Assembly (NCBI RefSeq): GCF_000308575.1
Contig: NZ_BAFZ01000058.1
Coordinates: 62,001 to 126,000, forward strand
Source: Nocardia exalbida NBRC 100660
GTDB taxonomy: Bacteria; Actinomycetota; Actinomycetes; Mycobacteriales; Mycobacteriaceae
DNA: 64,000 nucleotides
Direction: 5' to 3'
Positions 41,958 to 50,937 of this stretch are shown here, piece after piece; the first letter of the stretch is position 1, and every line of letters begins with the position of its first letter. Position numbers and translations under genes: made by a program. The notes beneath the pieces are model-generated. The model was not told the origin of the DNA. It worked only from the letters and a program-made list of their open reading frames with translations, and made no database searches.

Positions 41958-43472
41958 TCAGCCGACTCGGGTGGATTCCGGTGCGGAGGGTTCTGGTTCC
42001 GCATCCGAGGTCGTCCGCGTTCCGGTGGCCGCCACCAGCGCGATCGCTGCGACGCAGATCCCGGCACATACCCACATGAGCAGGCTCATGCCGCTCATGA
42101 AGGCCGATTGCACGTGGTGCAGCAGCGCGTCATCTCCGATGCCGCGGGCGACGGCGACTCCGGAGCCGACTCCGGCACTGATCGGCTCGTGGTTCAGCGG
42201 ACCGAGTTCCGAGTGGTACCGCACGGATACCACGGTGCCCAGCACGGCCACTCCGATCGTGCCGCTGGCTTGGCGCAATGCCGACAACAGCGCGGAGCCC
42301 GCCCCGGCGCGCTCCGGCGTGAGCGCACCCACGGCAAGAGCCATGGAGGTCGGCAGGACCAATCCGATGCCGAGCCCGACCACCGCCATCCATACCGCGA
42401 TGAACCAGTACGCCGTACCGACACCTGTGGTAGCTCCCGCCGCCATACCGACCGCCAGCAGCGCGAACCCGGCCACCAAGGTCGGCCGGACGCCGATCCT
42501 GTCGCGCAATCCTTCGAGGAAGTTGGAGGCGAGGAGCAGACCGCCGATCATCGGCAGCATCCGTAGGCCGCTGCCGAGGGCATCGACGCCGAGGATCGCC
42601 TGGAAGTACTGCGGGATGCTGAAGAACAACCCGAACATCGCGAACGCGCTGAACAACTGGAAGGCCGTGCCCCATCGGAACCCGTGGTCGGCGAACAGTC
42701 CGAGGTCGACGAGGGGGTGAACCAGCCTGCGTTGCCAGGCGATCAGACCGGCCAGGAGTCCGATACCTCCGAGCACGGTCATCCATGCGGCGCCGTCGCT
42801 CCAGCTGTTCTCGCCGAAGCGGATGAAGCCGTAGGTCAGGCCGGCCAGTCCCACACCGGACAGTACGACGCTGATGGGATCGATGGGACGGCGCACCAGG
42901 CTGCGGGACTCGGGTATCAGCAGGCCGACCGCCGCAGCACCGATCAGCACCATGGGAATGTTGATCAGGAATACCGACCCCCACCAAAAGTTCTTCAGCA
43001 GCAGTCCCCCGACAATCGGGCCCAGCGGCATCCCGAGCGTGACCGCCGTAATCCACACCGTCGTCGCCCGAGTGCGTTCCGCGGGGTCGGGGAACAGTAC
43101 GGGAATCATCCCCATCGACAGTGCCATCAGCACCGCTGCGGCGACTCCCAGCGTGATACGCGCCGCGATCAGCTCACCGGCAGTCGAGGCGAGCGCGCAC
43201 CAGACGGACGCACCGCCGAACAGCAGTAGGGCGCCGAACACGAACTTCTTCCGTCCGAACCGGTCACCCAGTGCGCCGGCGGGCAGCATCGCGGCCGCGA
43301 CCGCCAGCGTGTAGGCGGTGCTGAACCACTGCAGCGCAGCGGTACCGGCGTCCAGATCCTGCGCGAGTGTCGGCAACGCGATGTTGAGCACGGTCATGTC
43401 CAGCCCGACGGTCAACATCGCCAGCGCGAGCGCACCGAGGGCCAGCCATCGGCGCAGTGGTGTCACTTCCAT
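41958..43472 (-). CDS. DHA2-family MFS multidrug efflux pump
   Basis: The 504-aa protein has about 14 transmembrane segments and DHA2 (H+ antiporter) motifs: LDMTVLNIALPTLAQDL, WFSTAYTLAVAAAMLPAGALGDRFGRKK (motif A), and a motif-C-like LGMPLGPIVGG. Related pumps (EmrB/QacA, Stp) export drugs and dyes. A Ser/Glu/Pro-rich tail ends it. GAGAGGAC precedes ATG 43472. Divergent from a TetR gene with a palindrome between them, the usual arrangement for an inducible pump. Confidence 0.9.
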   Translation of the reverse strand: MEVTPLRRWLALGALALAMLTVGLDMTVLNIALPTLAQDLDAGTAALQWFSTAYTLAVAAAMLPAGALGDRFGRKKFVFGALLLFGGASVWCALASTAGELIAARITLGVAAAVLMALSMGMIPVLFPDPAERTRATTVWITAVTLGMPLGPIVGGLLLKNFWWGSVFLINIPMVLIGAAAVGLLIPESRSLVRRPIDPISVVLSGVGLAGLTYGFIRFGENSWSDGAAWMTVLGGIGLLAGLIAWQRRLVHPLVDLGLFADHGFRWGTAFQLFSAFAMFGLFFSIPQYFQAILGVDALGSGLRMLPMIGGLLLASNFLEGLRDRIGVRPTLVAGFALLAVGMAAGATTGVGTAYWFIAVWMAVVGLGIGLVLPTSMALAVGALTPERAGAGSALLSALRQASGTIGVAVLGTVVSVRYHSELGPLNHEPISAGVGSGVAVARGIGDDALLHHVQSAFMSGMSLLMWVCAGICVAAIALVAATGTRTTSDAEPEPSAPESTRVG

Positions 43473-43492
43473 CGAAGTCCTCTCATAATTTC

Positions 43493-43505
43493 CGTAGTAA
43501 CTACG
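43493..43505. promoter_or_regulatory. Palindrome between efflux pump and TetR genes
   Basis: CGTAGT-A-ACTACG is a perfect 13-bp palindrome 20 nt upstream of the pump start. A second GTAGTGAATACT-like sequence lies a few bases further toward the TetR gene. The position fits a TetR operator controlling the pump. Confidence 0.5.
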
Positions 43506-43635
43506 AGTTTGTAGTGAATACTGATTTAGTGAAGGTGTCAATACGGAGTCGATCGTCTTCCATAGTCGGTTCGCAGTCGAGGTAGACTCGGCGCGACAAC
43601 GAGGTAGCGACGTCTGCACACAAGGGGTTGGCAAG

Positions 43636-44220
43636 GTGCCAGGGCTGCGAGAACGGAAGAAGGCGCAGACGCGTAAGCGGCTGGCCGACACCGCGTTCGA
43701 GATGTTTCGGGAGCGAGGCTTCGACAATGTGACCGTCGCGGAGATCGCCGATGCCGCCGAAGTGGCGGTGAGCACGCTGTTCGCCTACTTCCCGAGCAAG
43801 GAAGCGCTGGTCTTCGATGAAAGCGACGCTTACGAGCAGGCCCTGACCGCAGCGGTCCGCGAACGCGATGCCGGCGTCTCGATCCTGGACGCGCTCGAGC
43901 AGCACCTGTTGCCGCCGGAGCATCCGTCCGTCGAGGGCCCCTCCGGCGCGGAGTTCGTCGAGTTGGTCAAGGCCACCCCGGCGCTGCTCGACTACGCCGC
44001 TCGGATGCGCCACCGATGGGAGGCCGCCCTGGCCGTCGCCATCGCCGACGAGGCGGGCCTGCCGCCGGACGACCTGCTGGCTACCACCCTGGCTCGCTAC
44101 GTTCTCGACGCCGAGTTCCTCGCCACGTACGGTGCGCATTCGCCGGCGGATCTGCGGGCCGTCTTCGGCAAACTCCGCCATGGCTGGTCGGATTTCGGTG
44201 CCCAGCCGTCGTCGGGGTAG
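43636..44220 (+). CDS. TetR-family regulator of the efflux pump
   Basis: The 194-aa protein has a helix-turn-helix at about 10-57: RKKAQTRKRLADTAFEMFRERG, VTVAEIADAAEVAVSTLFAYFPSKEALV. A C-terminal ligand domain follows. GTG 43636 is used (GGTTGGCAAG upstream). It is divergent from the DHA2 pump and 22 nt upstream of a flavin monooxygenase in the same direction, so it may control both. Likely ligand: a toxic compound exported by the pump. Confidence 0.9.
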   Translation: MPGLRERKKAQTRKRLADTAFEMFRERGFDNVTVAEIADAAEVAVSTLFAYFPSKEALVFDESDAYEQALTAAVRERDAGVSILDALEQHLLPPEHPSVEGPSGAEFVELVKATPALLDYAARMRHRWEAALAVAIADEAGLPPDDLLATTLARYVLDAEFLATYGAHSPADLRAVFGKLRHGWSDFGAQPSSG

Positions 44221-44242
44221 GCATCGTACGAAGGGAAGGGAC

Positions 44243-45460
44243 ATGCGTTCGACGGGACCGAGCGTGGGCGCGACCGACGAGCGTGCGGTGGTGGGTATCG
44301 TCGGAGCGGGCCCGGGGGGACTGACCGCGGCGCGCGTACTGCAACGTCACGGCATTTCGGCAGCAGTCTTCGACAGTCGCCATGGGCTTTCGGGCAGTGC
44401 CTCCGAAACCCTTGTGCTGCACCCTGATTCCGGTCAGCGCGCCATGCGGTATACCGGCCTGCTCGATACGATCGTGGCGCGGTCCGTCCCCGAACGCACC
44501 GGTGTGCGCTTGCTCGGCAGAGACGGAACCGTTCACTACGCCGACGACGGCGGCCGCGACGCACGGGCGAATCCAGAAGTCGCACAACGTGTGCTCGAAG
44601 CAACCCTGCTCGATTCACTGACCCCCGGGACCGTTCGATGGTCGCACCGGCTGACCAGCATCCGCGACGAGCGAGATGACGGTTTGCTGCTGCGGTTCGA
44701 CAACGGCCGCTCGGTGCGGGTCACCGCCGTAGTCGGTGCCGACGGGGGCTGGTCTCGGGTTCGCGAGACCGTAGCATCGGTCGATCCCGGCTATCTCGGG
44801 GTCGTGTTCGCCGTCGGATGGTGCGAGGACAGCGGTCTCCTCGATGACGAGCTGATCGCGGACGGTGACACCTTCGCCCTGTCCGACAACAAGGCACTGT
44901 TCGTCTATCGCCCGGCCCGCGGTGCTACGCGCGTCGTCGCCGGGTTCCGGGCGGGGATGAATTGGCTGATCGACGGCCCGTTCGAACAGGCCGGACCCGA
45001 AGCGGCCAGTGCTGCCCTGACCACGATCTTCAACGACTGGGCTCCTCCGTTCCGCAAGCTCCTCGACGGACGGATCGCGTTCGACATCCACCCGGCGTAC
45101 GCCCTCCCGGCATCGTTCACCTGGCGCGGCCATCCGCGGTTGACGCTGGTCGGTGACGCCGCGCACATGACGGCGCCTTTCTTCAGTCAGGGTGCCAACC
45201 TCGCGATGCTCGACGGCGCAGAGGTCGGCGCCCGCATAGCGGAATCATGGCACCGGGGAACGAGTCTCGACGCGGCCCTGCGCGGTTACGAAGAGTCGAT
45301 GCTCACCCGCAGCCGCGATCTGCGAGTCTGGGCAGCCGACGGCCTCGACCACGCGGTAGCGCCCGACGCCCCGGGTCCCGCCTTGCGCCACCTTCGCGTG
45401 CACCGGAATCGAGCATGGCCGAACTCGAGTACCAGGCGGTGCCACTGCATGATCGCCTGA
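44243..45460 (+). CDS. FAD-dependent monooxygenase (TetX/PHBH-like)
   Basis: The 405-aa protein has a FAD-binding GxGxxG at 18-26 (GIVGAGPGGLTAARVL), the DG motif VVGADGGWSRVRETV and the GD motif LTLVGDAAHMTAPFFSQGANLAMLDG. The size and layout match TetX-like or salicylate-hydroxylase-like monooxygenases, which can inactivate antibiotics. AAGGGAAGGG precedes ATG 44243. The last about 20 residues (RVHRNRAWPNSSTRRCHCMIA) look atypical and may mark a frame slip near the end. Neighbouring pump and nucleotidyltransferase suggest a detoxification role. Confidence 0.85.
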   Translation: MRSTGPSVGATDERAVVGIVGAGPGGLTAARVLQRHGISAAVFDSRHGLSGSASETLVLHPDSGQRAMRYTGLLDTIVARSVPERTGVRLLGRDGTVHYADDGGRDARANPEVAQRVLEATLLDSLTPGTVRWSHRLTSIRDERDDGLLLRFDNGRSVRVTAVVGADGGWSRVRETVASVDPGYLGVVFAVGWCEDSGLLDDELIADGDTFALSDNKALFVYRPARGATRVVAGFRAGMNWLIDGPFEQAGPEAASAALTTIFNDWAPPFRKLLDGRIAFDIHPAYALPASFTWRGHPRLTLVGDAAHMTAPFFSQGANLAMLDGAEVGARIAESWHRGTSLDAALRGYEESMLTRSRDLRVWAADGLDHAVAPDAPGPALRHLRVHRNRAWPNSSTRRCHCMIA

Positions 45461-45638
45461 CCGGACTGCTGGATCAATGCAGCTCGATCCGGCATCGGGA
45501 TCGGGCAAGTCTCGGCCATCCGCACAGGAGCAGGCAATTCGGCGGTGTCGAATGGTCCTATTCCGCAGTGGTGGATCTCCGGTCCGGATCAGCGGCAGGC
45601 GGTAGGCCCGGCACCCGAGCTGGCGGATACTGGCCCGC

Positions 45639-46478
45639 ATGACCGATGCCCCGGTGGACTCCCACTCCCTGCCGACTGAGTTGCGTCCTTATCTGGATGG
45701 TCTCGTGCGTCGCACCCGCGCCGTCTGTGCAGGTCATCTGGTCAGCGTCTTCGCGGTAGGGTCGATCGCGCTGGACGACTACAGGCACGGGCGCAGCGAC
45801 GTCGACGTGACAATCGTCGCCGACCCATCGATCCCCGCGCGGGTACTGCGGGAACTGGCCGAATCGCTCGCCCACGCCTCGCTGCCCTGCCCTGCGGCCG
45901 GGCTGGAACTGGTGGTCTACGGCGCGGACTTCGTCGCCGAACCATCCGGCGCGGCTGGTTACCTCATGGACCTCAACACCGGACCGCTGTTGCCGAACCG
46001 CGTCAGCTTCGATCCGGCGGAATCCTCGGACTTCTGGTACGTCATCGATCGTTCCATCGCTCACCAGGCCGGGCGTCTCCTGTACGGCACCCCTGTACGG
46101 CAGGTCCTCGCAGCACCGTCGGAGCGCGACCTGTACGCGGCGATGCGGGCTTCGGTCCGGGAACACGCCGGGGGAGCGGGGCATCTGGGCGACAACCGGG
46201 TGCTGAACGGCTGCCGGACGGCAGCGTTCTGCCGCACGGGTCGCTGGACGGCCAAACGCGAAGCGGCACGGATGATCGCCACGTCCGAGGAGTATTTCCG
46301 CCCCCTCGTCGAAACCGCGCTGCGCAGCTTCCAGGGCCCACGCACGGCAGCGCTTCCGCTGCCCGCGACCGACGTTCGAGCTTTCCTCACCTGGGTGGGG
46401 GAGCGCGTCGAGGAAGCTGCGATCCACGCATTGGTCGATGGTCAGCGGGGAGATGCGGACCTGCGGCGAGGGCCGTGA
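45639..46478 (+). CDS. Aminoglycoside nucleotidyltransferase-like protein (AadA/DUF4111 type)
   Basis: The 279-aa protein has the nucleotidyltransferase motif GSIALDDYRHGRSDVDV at 41-57, in which Gly41-Ser42 and Asp54/Asp56 form the metal and nucleotide site. The C-terminal domain DNRVLNGCRTAAFCRTGRWTAKREA resembles the DUF4111 part of AadA adenylyltransferases. It may adenylate an aminoglycoside such as spectinomycin or streptomycin, or act on another substrate. ATG 45639 has a weak ribosome site; the gene lies 178 nt after the monooxygenase. Confidence 0.75.
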   Translation: MTDAPVDSHSLPTELRPYLDGLVRRTRAVCAGHLVSVFAVGSIALDDYRHGRSDVDVTIVADPSIPARVLRELAESLAHASLPCPAAGLELVVYGADFVAEPSGAAGYLMDLNTGPLLPNRVSFDPAESSDFWYVIDRSIAHQAGRLLYGTPVRQVLAAPSERDLYAAMRASVREHAGGAGHLGDNRVLNGCRTAAFCRTGRWTAKREAARMIATSEEYFRPLVETALRSFQGPRTAALPLPATDVRAFLTWVGERVEEAAIHALVDGQRGDADLRRGP

Positions 46479-46565
46479 ATAATGGCGTTACTTTGATATG
46501 CGCATCTGACTATGAGATCTCCCGAACAATGCTCGGCGGGAATGGAGGCCGAGGAACGAAGAGCG

Positions 46566-48300
46566 CTAGCCCTGTTCGCTGGCCCTGTAGTGCACCCGCA
46601 CCGGTACATCGTCAGCCCAGGGCTGGCGGGTGACCATGTCGGCGACTTTCACCTCTCCGCGTTCGAATTCGCCGGTGGCCGCGTCGACGAGGCGGTATTG
46701 CTGGGTCTGCTTGTGGATCGGCTGGGCGTCCAGGAGGACCACGCGTACTTCGCCGGGTTCGAAGTGGCAGCGCCGGTGCATGGCGGCGATGAGTTGTTCG
46801 TTGTGCATGTGGCCGTCGCCGAAATTCCAGCCCACGGCGGTGCTGCAGATGCGTTCGCCGTCGGTGATGGTGTACGCGTCTTCGCGGCCGGGCGGCATGG
46901 CGCGGTGGACCAGCGTGAACAGTGCGCGGCCGTGGGTGTTCATGGCTCGGAAGGCGTATCCCAGGTACATCGGAATCTGTGCGCGGTCCTTTCCGTAATA
47001 CCGCTCCAGCTGCGCCTGCGGCATGCTCGCGATGGCGACGATGCTCGTGCCGATCTTCTGCGCGGCCGAGGGTTTGATGCACCACATCGTGGTGTCCCAG
47101 TTCCCCGCGTAGTAGCGCATGCCCGGCAGGAAGGAGATCTTGCGCGGGAACAGGTTCCCGGCGATCACGATGCTCGCGGCCACGCCGAACAGCACTGCGA
47201 CCGGTAGCGGATTTCGCAGGCTGCTCAGGCCGAGGTCGGCGTGCGCGACGAACAACGCGGCGATGCCGAAGATCATGAAGACGTTCCATTCCAACGGCAC
47301 GCCCATCGGAATGGCGGTCAGGATCGCCAGATGGAAGCACACCATGACGAACGCGGCGACGGCGGTCGGCCACCCGCCGTGCGAGAAGAACAGCACCGGC
47401 GGAACGCACATCTCGATGACGGTGCCGCCGTGGGCGAAGACGCGGGACAACCGTCCTGGCCGTAGATCGTCGGGGAAGCGTTCGAAGACCGCGCTTGAGT
47501 GGTTTCGGCCGGAACACCGGACTGTTGGACATCATCGTGGAGACCACGAAAGGGAAGTGCTTGTTCAGCTTCGACGTGGCCGCGCCCATCCAGATCACGA
47601 CGAAAACCGCTTTCGCGGCGACGATCGAATCGGCTCCGGGGAAAAGGAAGGCGACGGTGAGCGTGGCGTAGACCTCGCCCCGGGCGGCCAGGAAGATCAC
47701 CTTGTCGCGCAGGCCGATGACGGCCAGCAGGCCGAGAATCGCCGCGACCTGCCAGTGCGGCAACAATCCCACGGTGGTGTCCAGTTCCGGGATCGGGCCG
47801 GTGCCGTCGGACAGCAAGGCGACCGTTGTCGTCGCCAGCAGCGCCGCGTACAAAGCGATGTCCACCGGGGTGCGGTTGTCGCCCTTGGTGAGCGGTACCC
47901 GATCCGGCCACGGTGGCAGCCGAATAGTGTTGGGGCGCAGCCAATACAGGATCGAGCCCAGCGGCGGGAAGTATCGGTTGTTGAGTGGGCCGAAGCCGCA
48001 GCCCAGCCCCACCACCTCGAACAGCAGCGTGTACAGCACGATCTTCTGGAAGACGATCGGTTCCGCCCACCAGGCGCCGACGTTCGTGAATCCGTCGATG
48101 CCCGCGGTGGTCAGTGCGACCAGCAGGCCGCCGAGCAGATACAGGCAAATCTTGCCGACGTAGAACAGGTGCAGCACCACGGGTGTCCCGAAGCCCACTT
48201 CGGCCCAGTGCCGGGCCATGGGACGGATGCGCTCACCGCGCGTGCCCTTGCTCCATTCCGCCAGGTCGACCACGGGCAGGTCGGGCTCGAGAAACCCCAT
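46566..48300 (-). pseudogene. DUF3556 membrane protein interrupted by a single-base frameshift
   Basis: The N-terminal part (MGFLEPDLPVVDLAEWSKGTRGERI, then about six membrane segments, to SNSPVFRPKPLKR) ends near 47490. The continuation lies in another frame (VFERFPDDLRPGRLSRVFAHGG, then VIEMCVPPVLFFSHGG to the end at 46566). The two halves join without loss if one C of the CC at 47489-47490 is removed, giving a protein of about 577 aa. The family is a mycobacterial/nocardial membrane protein of unknown function. ATG 48300 has GGAGCG upstream. The break may be a recent mutation or a sequencing error. Confidence 0.8.
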
Positions 48301-48432
48301 CAAGCACGCTCCGATCGCGAACACCCGAGGCACGGCCGGGCCCCGAGGTTCCCGATACGGTGACAGGTGCGGCATTTGCTGTCAACGACTCCCGCGTCGC
48401 CCCTCGTGTCCGGTTCGGGCAAGATCGAGGCC

Positions 48433-49131
48433 ATGGAGCCGACTCCGAAAGCGCCGCTGCCCAGGAGCATCGAGGAATTCCGCGTGCTCGCGACCTCCCG
48501 GCTGGCGGGATTCCCGCGCATCGAGGTCGCCGCCGCGCCCGGTGTGCGCCGCGCGGCGGTGGTGTTGTGCGTGGTCGAAGAGCCCGGTGGATCACCGGCG
48601 GTGATCGTCATCAAGCGGGCCTACCGTGGCCGTAACGCCGGACAGTGGGGATTGCCCGGTGGCCGCTTGGACGAAGGCGAGACCGCGGAACAAGCCGCCC
48701 TGCGTGAACTGCACGAGGAATTGGGGCTGCACGCGCGTCCCGAAGATCTGCTCGGCGCGCTGGATGACTTTCCCGCCGCGTCCGGCTTCACGATCACGCC
48801 TCTGGTTCTGGTGCTGACCGACGCCACGCGATTGCGGCCGAACCCCGACGAGGTCCACTCGGTGCACCTGGTCGAGCTCGCCAGGCTCGCCGCCGAGGAC
48901 ACCCCGCGCTGGGTCCGGGCCGAGGATGCGGTACGGCAGGCGGAACTGCGCGACGATGCCGCGCCCGCCGGCGAAGCCGGCCTGCTGCAGATGCGGCTCG
49001 GCCCGAAGATGACCATCCACGCACCGACCGGCGCACTGCTGTGGCAGTTCCGCGAAGTCGTCCTGCTCGGTACAGCGCCTTCCGCGGCCCGAGTCGCTCA
49101 CTTCACCCAGCCCGATTGGACGCATCGGTAG
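48433..49131 (+). CDS. NUDIX hydrolase (CoA-pyrophosphatase-like)
   Basis: The 232-aa protein carries a perfect Nudix box at residues 76-99 (GGRLDEGE, then RELHEELGL), preceded by VVLCVVEEPGG and IKRAYRGRNAGQWGLPGG. Such enzymes cleave nucleoside-diphosphate linkages (NADH, CoA, ADP-ribose, dNTPs) with Mg2+. The MTIHAPTGALLWQF region near the C-terminus resembles NUDT/CoA-pyrophosphatase-like members. ATG 48433 has GATCGAGG upstream. Its neighbours, an interrupted membrane gene and the biotin operon, give no clear context. Confidence 0.9.
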   Translation: MEPTPKAPLPRSIEEFRVLATSRLAGFPRIEVAAAPGVRRAAVVLCVVEEPGGSPAVIVIKRAYRGRNAGQWGLPGGRLDEGETAEQAALRELHEELGLHARPEDLLGALDDFPAASGFTITPLVLVLTDATRLRPNPDEVHSVHLVELARLAAEDTPRWVRAEDAVRQAELRDDAAPAGEAGLLQMRLGPKMTIHAPTGALLWQFREVVLLGTAPSAARVAHFTQPDWTHR

Positions 49132-49190
49132 GCCTCCTGCCAGGTCCGGCGCGGGAGGTCCACGGCGCGGGAACTTATCCGGCCTGCTAC

Positions 49191-49207
49191 CTTGAACGTC
49201 GTTCAAG
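49191..49207. promoter_or_regulatory. BioQ-like operator in the bioY promoter
   Basis: CTTGAACG-T-CGTTCAAG is a perfect 17-bp palindrome containing TGAAC-N3-GTTCA, the arrangement I recall for the actinobacterial biotin repressor BioQ. It overlaps an extended -10 (TGCTACCTT, 49185-49193), where binding would block transcription. The bioY start is 19 nt downstream. Confidence 0.65.
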
Positions 49208-49226
49208 TTCTATGCGGAGGGTTGTC

Positions 49227-49811
49227 GTGGAGGGTGTCGAGGGCTCTCGGGAGCCGAGGGTCGGTATTTCCGCGCGGGACATGGCGCAGATCGCCGTCTT
49301 CGCGGCGCTGATCGCGGCGCTGGGCTTGCCCGGCGCCATCACGGTCGGGTTCAGTGGTGTGCCGATCACGGTGCAGACCCTCGGTGTGATTCTGGCGGGT
49401 GCGGTGCTCGGGGCACGCAAAGGGACGGCCGCGGTCGTGGTCTTCCTGACGCTCACGATGATCGGCCTGCCGTTGTTGTCCGGCGGCCGTACCGGTCTGA
49501 CGGCGCTGGCCGGTCCCAGTGCCGGGTACCTGATCGGCTGGATCCCCGCGGCGCTGTTCATCGGACTGTGCACCGCCCGCATCCTGCCGAAATACCCGAT
49601 CGCGCTCGGTCTGCTGATCAACGCCATCGGCGGCCTGCTGATCATCTACCTGTTCGGCACGGTGGGCCTGCTGCTGCGCACCGACCTGGGCGTCGGAGCG
49701 GCCATCACCACCAACTGGGCGTTCATTCCCGGTGACCTGCTCAAAGTGGTCGTCGCGAGCGTCGTGGCCAAAGGAGTGCACCGCGCGTACCCCGGTGTGA
49801 TCCGTGCCTAG
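49227..49811 (+). CDS. bioY: BioY, S component of the biotin ECF transporter
   Basis: The 194-aa membrane protein has about six transmembrane segments and BioY landmarks: MAQIAVFAALIAALGLPGAI, GVPITVQTLGVILAGAVLGARKGTAAV, LPLLSGGRTGLTALAGPSAGYLIGW. It binds biotin and docks to the EcfA/EcfT module encoded four and five genes later. GTG 49227 has GGAGGG 6 nt upstream and is preferred to ATG 49212. It is the first gene of a coupled six-gene operon behind a BioQ-like operator. Confidence 0.92.
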   Translation: MEGVEGSREPRVGISARDMAQIAVFAALIAALGLPGAITVGFSGVPITVQTLGVILAGAVLGARKGTAAVVVFLTLTMIGLPLLSGGRTGLTALAGPSAGYLIGWIPAALFIGLCTARILPKYPIALGLLINAIGGLLIIYLFGTVGLLLRTDLGVGAAITTNWAFIPGDLLKVVVASVVAKGVHRAYPGVIRA

Positions 49812-50937
49812 TCGCGAACTCGGTGGCGCGGGCGACGCGCCTGCCCTCGACTTCGACGGCCACACCTACACCTACCGCGAACTCGACCGGGCCATCGAGC
49901 GATGGATCGCCCGGGATCCGGACGCGGCCGTCTACGACGCGTCGGCCCTTCCCGTCGCGGACGCGCTGATCTGCGTCTGCGCCGCGGCACGGCGCGGTAT
50001 CCCGGTCTTCGTGGAGAATCCCGAAGCCCGCCCGCACCGGACGGGCATACCGCCCGCGGCGTTCTTGCTGGTGGCGACCTCGGGCTCGACCGGTCGTCCC
50101 AGGCCGCTCGCGCGAACGGCCGCGTCCTGGTACGACAGCTTTCCGGCGTTCACGGCGATCACCGGCGTCGAACCGGCCGACCGCGTCCTGATCACCGGGC
50201 CGTTGCACGCGACCATGCACCTGTTCGGCGCACTGCACGCGTTGTGGCGCGGCGCGTGCGTCACAGACGATCCGGCACGAGCCACGGTGGTGCACGCGGT
50301 TCCCGCGGTACTGCGTGCGGTGGTGCGCACCTGCCCGCGCCTGCGTACGGCGATCGTGGCGGGCATCGCGCTGGACGACGGCGCCTTGTCGGCGGCCGGC
50401 GAGGTGGAGGTGGAGGTGGAGGTGGTCGAGTACTACGGGTCCTCGGAGGTCTCGCTGGTGGCGGCACGCCGCGTTCCCGAGCCGATGCGGCTGCTCGACG
50501 GAGTCGAGGCCGAAGTGCGCGACGGACTGCTCTACGTTCGATCGCCCTACCGTGTGCTCGGCGCGCCCGACTGGTTCGGTGTCGGCGATCTTGCCGAACT
50601 GGGCCCCGATCGCGAGCTGACCGTCCTGGGCAGGGGCGACTGCGCGATCAATGTCGGTGGCACCACCGTGGTCGCCGAGGAGGTGGAGCGCGTCCTCGAA
50701 TCGCTCGACGGCGTCGTCGCGGTGGCCGTGATCGGCTCGCCGCATGCCGTTTTCGGTGAAACCGTCACGGCCGCTGTGCAGTTGGACGACGGCGCGGGAC
50801 TCGACGAGATCCGCTCGCGAGCGCGTCGCGTGCTGGCCAAGGAGGCGATGCCGCGCCGGTGGGTGCCACTGCCCGCGCTGCCGCGAACCGCCGCGGGAAA
50901 GGTCGCCAGGGGCAGGCTGAAAGACTTGCTGACATGA
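49804..50937 (+). CDS. AMP-forming acyl-CoA ligase 1 of the biotin operon
   Basis: This 377-aa member of the acyl-adenylate superfamily is short for the family (450-550 aa is typical). The phosphate-binding loop is present (VATSGSTGRPRPLA), with EYYGSSEVSLV (A5) and LGRGDCAINVGG in the C-terminal subdomain, ending PRTAAGKVARGRLKDLL (A10 lysine). The N-terminal half is abbreviated. A GAGGTG repeat (x4) encodes EVEVEVEV. GTG 49804 overlaps bioY by 8 nt. It may activate a fatty or dicarboxylic acid; link to biotin synthesis unproven. Confidence 0.82.
   Translation: MPSRELGGAGDAPALDFDGHTYTYRELDRAIERWIARDPDAAVYDASALPVADALICVCAAARRGIPVFVENPEARPHRTGIPPAAFLLVATSGSTGRPRPLARTAASWYDSFPAFTAITGVEPADRVLITGPLHATMHLFGALHALWRGACVTDDPARATVVHAVPAVLRAVVRTCPRLRTAIVAGIALDDGALSAAGEVEVEVEVVEYYGSSEVSLVAARRVPEPMRLLDGVEAEVRDGLLYVRSPYRVLGAPDWFGVGDLAELGPDRELTVLGRGDCAINVGGTTVVAEEVERVLESLDGVVAVAVIGSPHAVFGETVTAAVQLDDGAGLDEIRSRARRVLAKEAMPRRWVPLPALPRTAAGKVARGRLKDLLT

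Noticed and set aside
47119..48363. 414-codon forward frame opposite the DUF3556 gene
   Set aside because: It lies over the conserved membrane protein; no signal, domain or ribosome site supports it.
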